A DNA stretch of 64,000 nt from Paenibacillus periandrae. Lineage in GTDB: Bacteria; Bacillota; Bacilli; Paenibacillales; NBRC-103111. Below, piece by piece: positions 61,783-64,000 of this stretch (the stretch's first letter is position 1; each line of letters starts with the position of its first letter). The DNA lies in contig NZ_JAJNMU010000016.1 of the NCBI RefSeq assembly GCF_022458865.1, forward strand, positions 1 to 64,000. Direction: 5' to 3'. Both the position numbers and the translations under genes were made by a program. The notes below the pieces were generated by a model. It did no database searches. It was not told the origin of the DNA and saw only the letters and a program-made list of their open reading frames with translations.

Positions 61783-62610
61783 CTTGAGCGCAAGCATTTG
61801 ATACACCTCTCTCGTGTCTCCTTTAAGTTGAATCTGTGCACTGCGCATTTGCGAAGAACCATCTCCATCGAGAAATACTCCATCCACAACCTGAGTGCGG
61901 CCAACCCATTCTATCGCCGCTGTGCGAAATTGTTCTACCGTACAAGGAGTTTCCGAAACTAGCAGCCATAGATTCTGGGACTTGTCATAAACGGCACCTG
62001 AACGAAGCCGTGCCTCTGCAAATGCGGGCATATCCTCTGCCAAAGCTTGCTGAACCCACTGATCATCTTGCTGCAAAGACATGCTGACTCCACCTTGTGC
62101 CCAATAATGTCCTTTGTCTGTTACACGAAGCTGCTCGGCATCAATTGCGACTTGTACGCTAAAGCTGCCCGTAATTTCATCCCATACCAAAGTGCCTTTC
62201 GGAACATCAATATTATACCATCCCGATCCATAGTCCCACTGCTGACCCACTAACGGTTGATCGTTAATAACGGCAATACTGAGTAAATCTCCATTCCAAA
62301 AAAAACCGCCATTGATCCCAAACTCATCGGTTAACGTTACATTGGACTGAATATGCTTCAACGCAATATTATTAGGCCGAGTGCGCAGCGCATGCAGCTT
62401 AATCCCGTTTTGTGTTGTTTTCTGATATGTATAAGTATCTGATCGCAGATCTGCTCCAGAGGGCTCCAGTGCTGTGAAAACGACAGCAATCAAATTCCCA
62501 AACAAAAAAGCCATGACCAGCAGCGGCAATCGGGCTCGGATGAATCGAATCATTCCGGCAGTCTCCTCTTTACGATTCCATTCCAGCATGGAACGAGCAC
62601 CTCTTCTCAT
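61774..62610 (-). CDS. Phosphodiester glycosidase family protein (NAGPA/DUF2233)
   Basis: 278 aa. N-terminal membrane anchor LLVMAFLFGNLIAVVFTAL at ~30-48, then an extracellular NAGPA domain: GINGGFFWNGDLLS and DGVFLDGDGSSQM, the catalytic Asp/metal motifs of the family. Such enzymes cleave phosphodiester bonds on sugars and polymers of the wall. Start possibly at M8 (MLEWN). Confidence 0.8.
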   Translation of the reverse strand: MRRGARSMLEWNRKEETAGMIRFIRARLPLLVMAFLFGNLIAVVFTALEPSGADLRSDTYTYQKTTQNGIKLHALRTRPNNIALKHIQSNVTLTDEFGINGGFFWNGDLLSIAVINDQPLVGQQWDYGSGWYNIDVPKGTLVWDEITGSFSVQVAIDAEQLRVTDKGHYWAQGGVSMSLQQDDQWVQQALAEDMPAFAEARLRSGAVYDKSQNLWLLVSETPCTVEQFRTAAIEWVGRTQVVDGVFLDGDGSSQMRSAQIQLKGDTREVYQMLALKKK

Positions 62611-62734
62611 TAATGAAATGATTAAAACCCTCTGAATCTAGCAGATAGATCCTGCTAGTTTGTATGTCTATTGTAACTTTATGAAGCATAATATGAAATA
62701 TGCTTGTCCGTGCGTGCAGTAAGCAGATACATAA

Positions 62735-62769
62735 AAACGCCTTGCGCATCATACGTACGCAAGACGTTT
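62735..62769 (-). terminator. Intrinsic terminator of the coat-protein operon
   Basis: aaacgccttgcg (62735-62746) pairs with cgcaagacgttt (62758-62769), one mismatch, followed by tttatg on the minus strand. Confidence 0.75.
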
Positions 62770-62813
62770 ATCTGGGTCGTTCACACGCCGTATCACCACG
62801 GCGCTATCAGGCA

Positions 62814-63194
62814 CTACATCATGAAAGACTGATGCTGAGAGGGAGTATTCCCATAATTGGGAAATGGAGCGCCGTATGGCTGCCGTCCTTGCAGTCTGCT
62901 TTGTACAAATTGGCTTTGTTCCTGCTGGGATTGTTGATGCTCCCTGATTTTCTTGTCAATTTCCTGGCGAAGCACCGGAGATGATGCTTTATACATATTG
63001 TGCTGTTTCATGTATCCGTACACTTTCGCCTGTGATTCCAGGGTACTGCTCAATAAGGAAGTAAGTGTTTGTCTGATAGCGCTGCAATTGGATTCCATCA
63101 CAGCAGTTGTATACTCACGGCTTGTCCGTTTCAGCTCGCACAGAATGGTAAGCAGCATTTCTCTTTCCGGTAAAACGCCTGTATTCATGTTCAT
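62814..63194 (-). CDS. CotF-like spore coat protein (C-terminal-type half)
   Basis: 126 aa. LPEREMLLTILCELKRTSREYTTA and LSSTLESQAKVYGYMKQHNMY fit the coat F family (PF07875), with the usual Gln/Pro-rich tail. It follows a shorter relative by 17 bp, suggesting a two-gene coat operon. Confidence 0.75.
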   Translation of the reverse strand: MNMNTGVLPEREMLLTILCELKRTSREYTTAVMESNCSAIRQTLTSLLSSTLESQAKVYGYMKQHNMYKASSPVLRQEIDKKIREHQQSQQEQSQFVQSRLQGRQPYGAPFPNYGNTPSQHQSFMM

Positions 63195-63211
63195 ATTCAG
63201 GTCACCTCTTT

Positions 63212-63439
63212 CTAGTTAAAGTTTTGTGTAGGAGCCATTGGCAGATGCTGATGAAGAGTCTGCATCAGGATGTTATAATGTTGATTATGTGCATTGATAA
63301 TGTCCATACAAAGCGAATGGGTAGCATGCTGTTGTGTGCTTGCTGCGAGTGTCGCACATTGTTTGATGATCAAATCCTCATTAGACATTGAATCCGTGAC
63401 ATATTCCAGCTCTTTGGTAGATATCGGTTCCATCATCAT
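63212..63439 (-). CDS. Small CotF-like spore coat protein
   Basis: 75 aa. ISTKELEYVTDSMSNEDLIIKQCA then a helix with SLCMDIINAHNQHYNILM resemble the N-terminal coat F unit that binds the long helical partner. Same operon as the previous gene. RBS aaaggag. Confidence 0.7.
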   Translation of the reverse strand: MMMEPISTKELEYVTDSMSNEDLIIKQCATLAASTQQHATHSLCMDIINAHNQHYNILMQTLHQHLPMAPTQNFN

Positions 63440-63756
63440 ATATTCTCCTTTGAACGATAATTTATTACCGACAATATCATACCCTAACCCAATGATATTA
63501 TTCAGACTGCATGCTTTTAAGATTTTTGTAAATATTAATTATTTATTACACAAATTGTAAATTTATTTGAACAAAAATTAGGCGAAAATTCATTTTCGTA
63601 GTATGATAGACACTAATAAAAGTAGAGCCTATGCACCCAGACTTTGGAAAACCAGACTTTAGTCCAGTCCAATACGGTACTCTGGTCTGTGTGCAAATTA
63701 GCTTGAAAACATTATGCTTACAAATAGCTTTAATGAACCGAAAAGGGGATTTTTAA
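63440..63756. other. Intergenic region, divergent promoters
   Basis: 317 bp without a gene, AT-rich on the coat side. It must contain the promoter of the coat operon (leftward) and of the methyltransferase (rightward). Short inverted repeats accaga/tctggt with an alternating cagactt motif lie at about 63636-63692; I see no riboswitch or full promoter. Confidence 0.45.
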
Positions 63757-64000
63757 ATGAACGCAAACGAGACAACGGCGCTTCAAAAAATGTTGTTCTT
63801 CTATAAATTTATCCGAACCCCCAAAGCAATTGGAAGCGTTACTCCCAGCTCCCGGCATCTTGCCAACAAAATGGTATCGGCTGTGCAATGGAATGAAATT
63901 ACGAGTGTAGCCGAGCTTGGGGCAGGAACAGGTGTCATTACGCAAGCAATTCAACGTTCGTTAAAGCAAGACACCAAGGTTATGCTATTTGAACGTGACT
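63757..64000 (+). CDS. Class I SAM-dependent methyltransferase (partial, runs off the window)
   Basis: First 81 residues only. RBS aaaagggga precedes ATG 63757. RTPKAIGSVTPSSRHLANKM followed by VAELGAGTGVITQAI fits phospholipid N-methyltransferase/KsgA-like enzymes, where the GSV..PSS block comes before SAM motif I. Substrate unknown. Confidence 0.8.
   Translation, partial: MNANETTALQKMLFFYKFIRTPKAIGSVTPSSRHLANKMVSAVQWNEITSVAELGAGTGVITQAIQRSLKQDTKVMLFERD

Noticed and set aside
1-64000. CRISPR arrays, tRNA or rRNA genes
   Set aside because: No regularly spaced direct repeats of CRISPR type, no cloverleaf with CCA or conserved rRNA stretch was recognised. The 37-bp and 71-bp repeats are tandem without unique spacers.

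Overview
The window looks like a chromosomal segment of a Paenibacillus-like, spore-forming member of the Bacillales. The reasons are the spore coat genes (CotJB-like and CotF-like), Lpl-type sugar ABC transporters paired with a large membrane-bound AraC regulator, aggagg-type ribosome binding sites, many intrinsic terminators, and dispersed repeats of a kind I associate with Paenibacillus genomes. No rRNA, tRNA, CRISPR array or intact mobile element was seen.

Layout. 1-5.6 kb is a scarred region: a Gfo/Idh oxidoreductase, an internally deleted IS4-type element with 13-bp inverted ends, a frameshifted VOC-family gene, a PrcB_C lipoprotein, and a subtilisin-like protease split by a frameshift. 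5.7-25.2 kb is the centrepiece: 17 tightly packed, co-directional minus-strand genes forming what I read as an uncharacterised natural-product cluster. 25.5-34.2 kb carries a SulP permease with an ArsR regulator, a Cys-rich protein, a LysR regulator, an RHH/PIN toxin-antitoxin-like pair, YxcD-like genes and a short flavoprotein. 32.6-38.9 kb is an Lpl-type sugar ABC transporter whose first permease has lost its start to a G-rich repeat region, plus its AraC regulator. 39-44.7 kb holds EamA and MFS transporters, an iron alcohol dehydrogenase, a YdjM-type membrane protein and a CotJB-like protein. 44.9-54.4 kb is a MacAB-type export operon with an ApbE-like gene and a large surface protein, divergent from an OmpR-type two-component system. 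54.6-64 kb is mostly metabolic and sporulation genes: a DHA2 transporter, uridine kinase, a fused 2-oxoacid:ferredoxin oxidoreductase, Nudix, a phosphodiester glycosidase, coat proteins and the start of a methyltransferase.

The cluster (order of transcription, 25186 to 5683) is: methyltransferase, ACP1, ATP-grasp ligase, glycosyltransferase, two radical SAM/SPASM enzymes, ABC ATPase, two ABC-2 permeases, glucose-1-phosphate cytidylyltransferase, UDP-xylose-synthase-like SDR, UDP-glucose dehydrogenase, ACP2, luciferase-like monooxygenase, two BtrH-like proteins, an APH-fold kinase, ACP3, a third BtrH-like protein, and a free adenylation enzyme carrying a condensation-domain remnant. It has no PKS module, no complete condensation domain and no thioesterase. 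The pieces resemble the carrier-protein logic of the butirosin side chain (ACP, ATP-grasp ligase, luciferase-like hydroxylase, BtrH acyltransferase), expanded to three ACPs and three BtrH-like proteins and combined with sugar-nucleotide genes. My inference is an exported, glycosylated aminoacyl or peptidyl product assembled on discrete carrier proteins.

The second strong signal is regulatory. Between the ApbE/MacAB operon and the two-component system lie four arrays of a TTCAG pentamer spaced exactly 11 bp apart, arranged as two inward-facing pairs, one in front of each divergent promoter. This is what an OmpR/PhoB-family regulator would be expected to bind.
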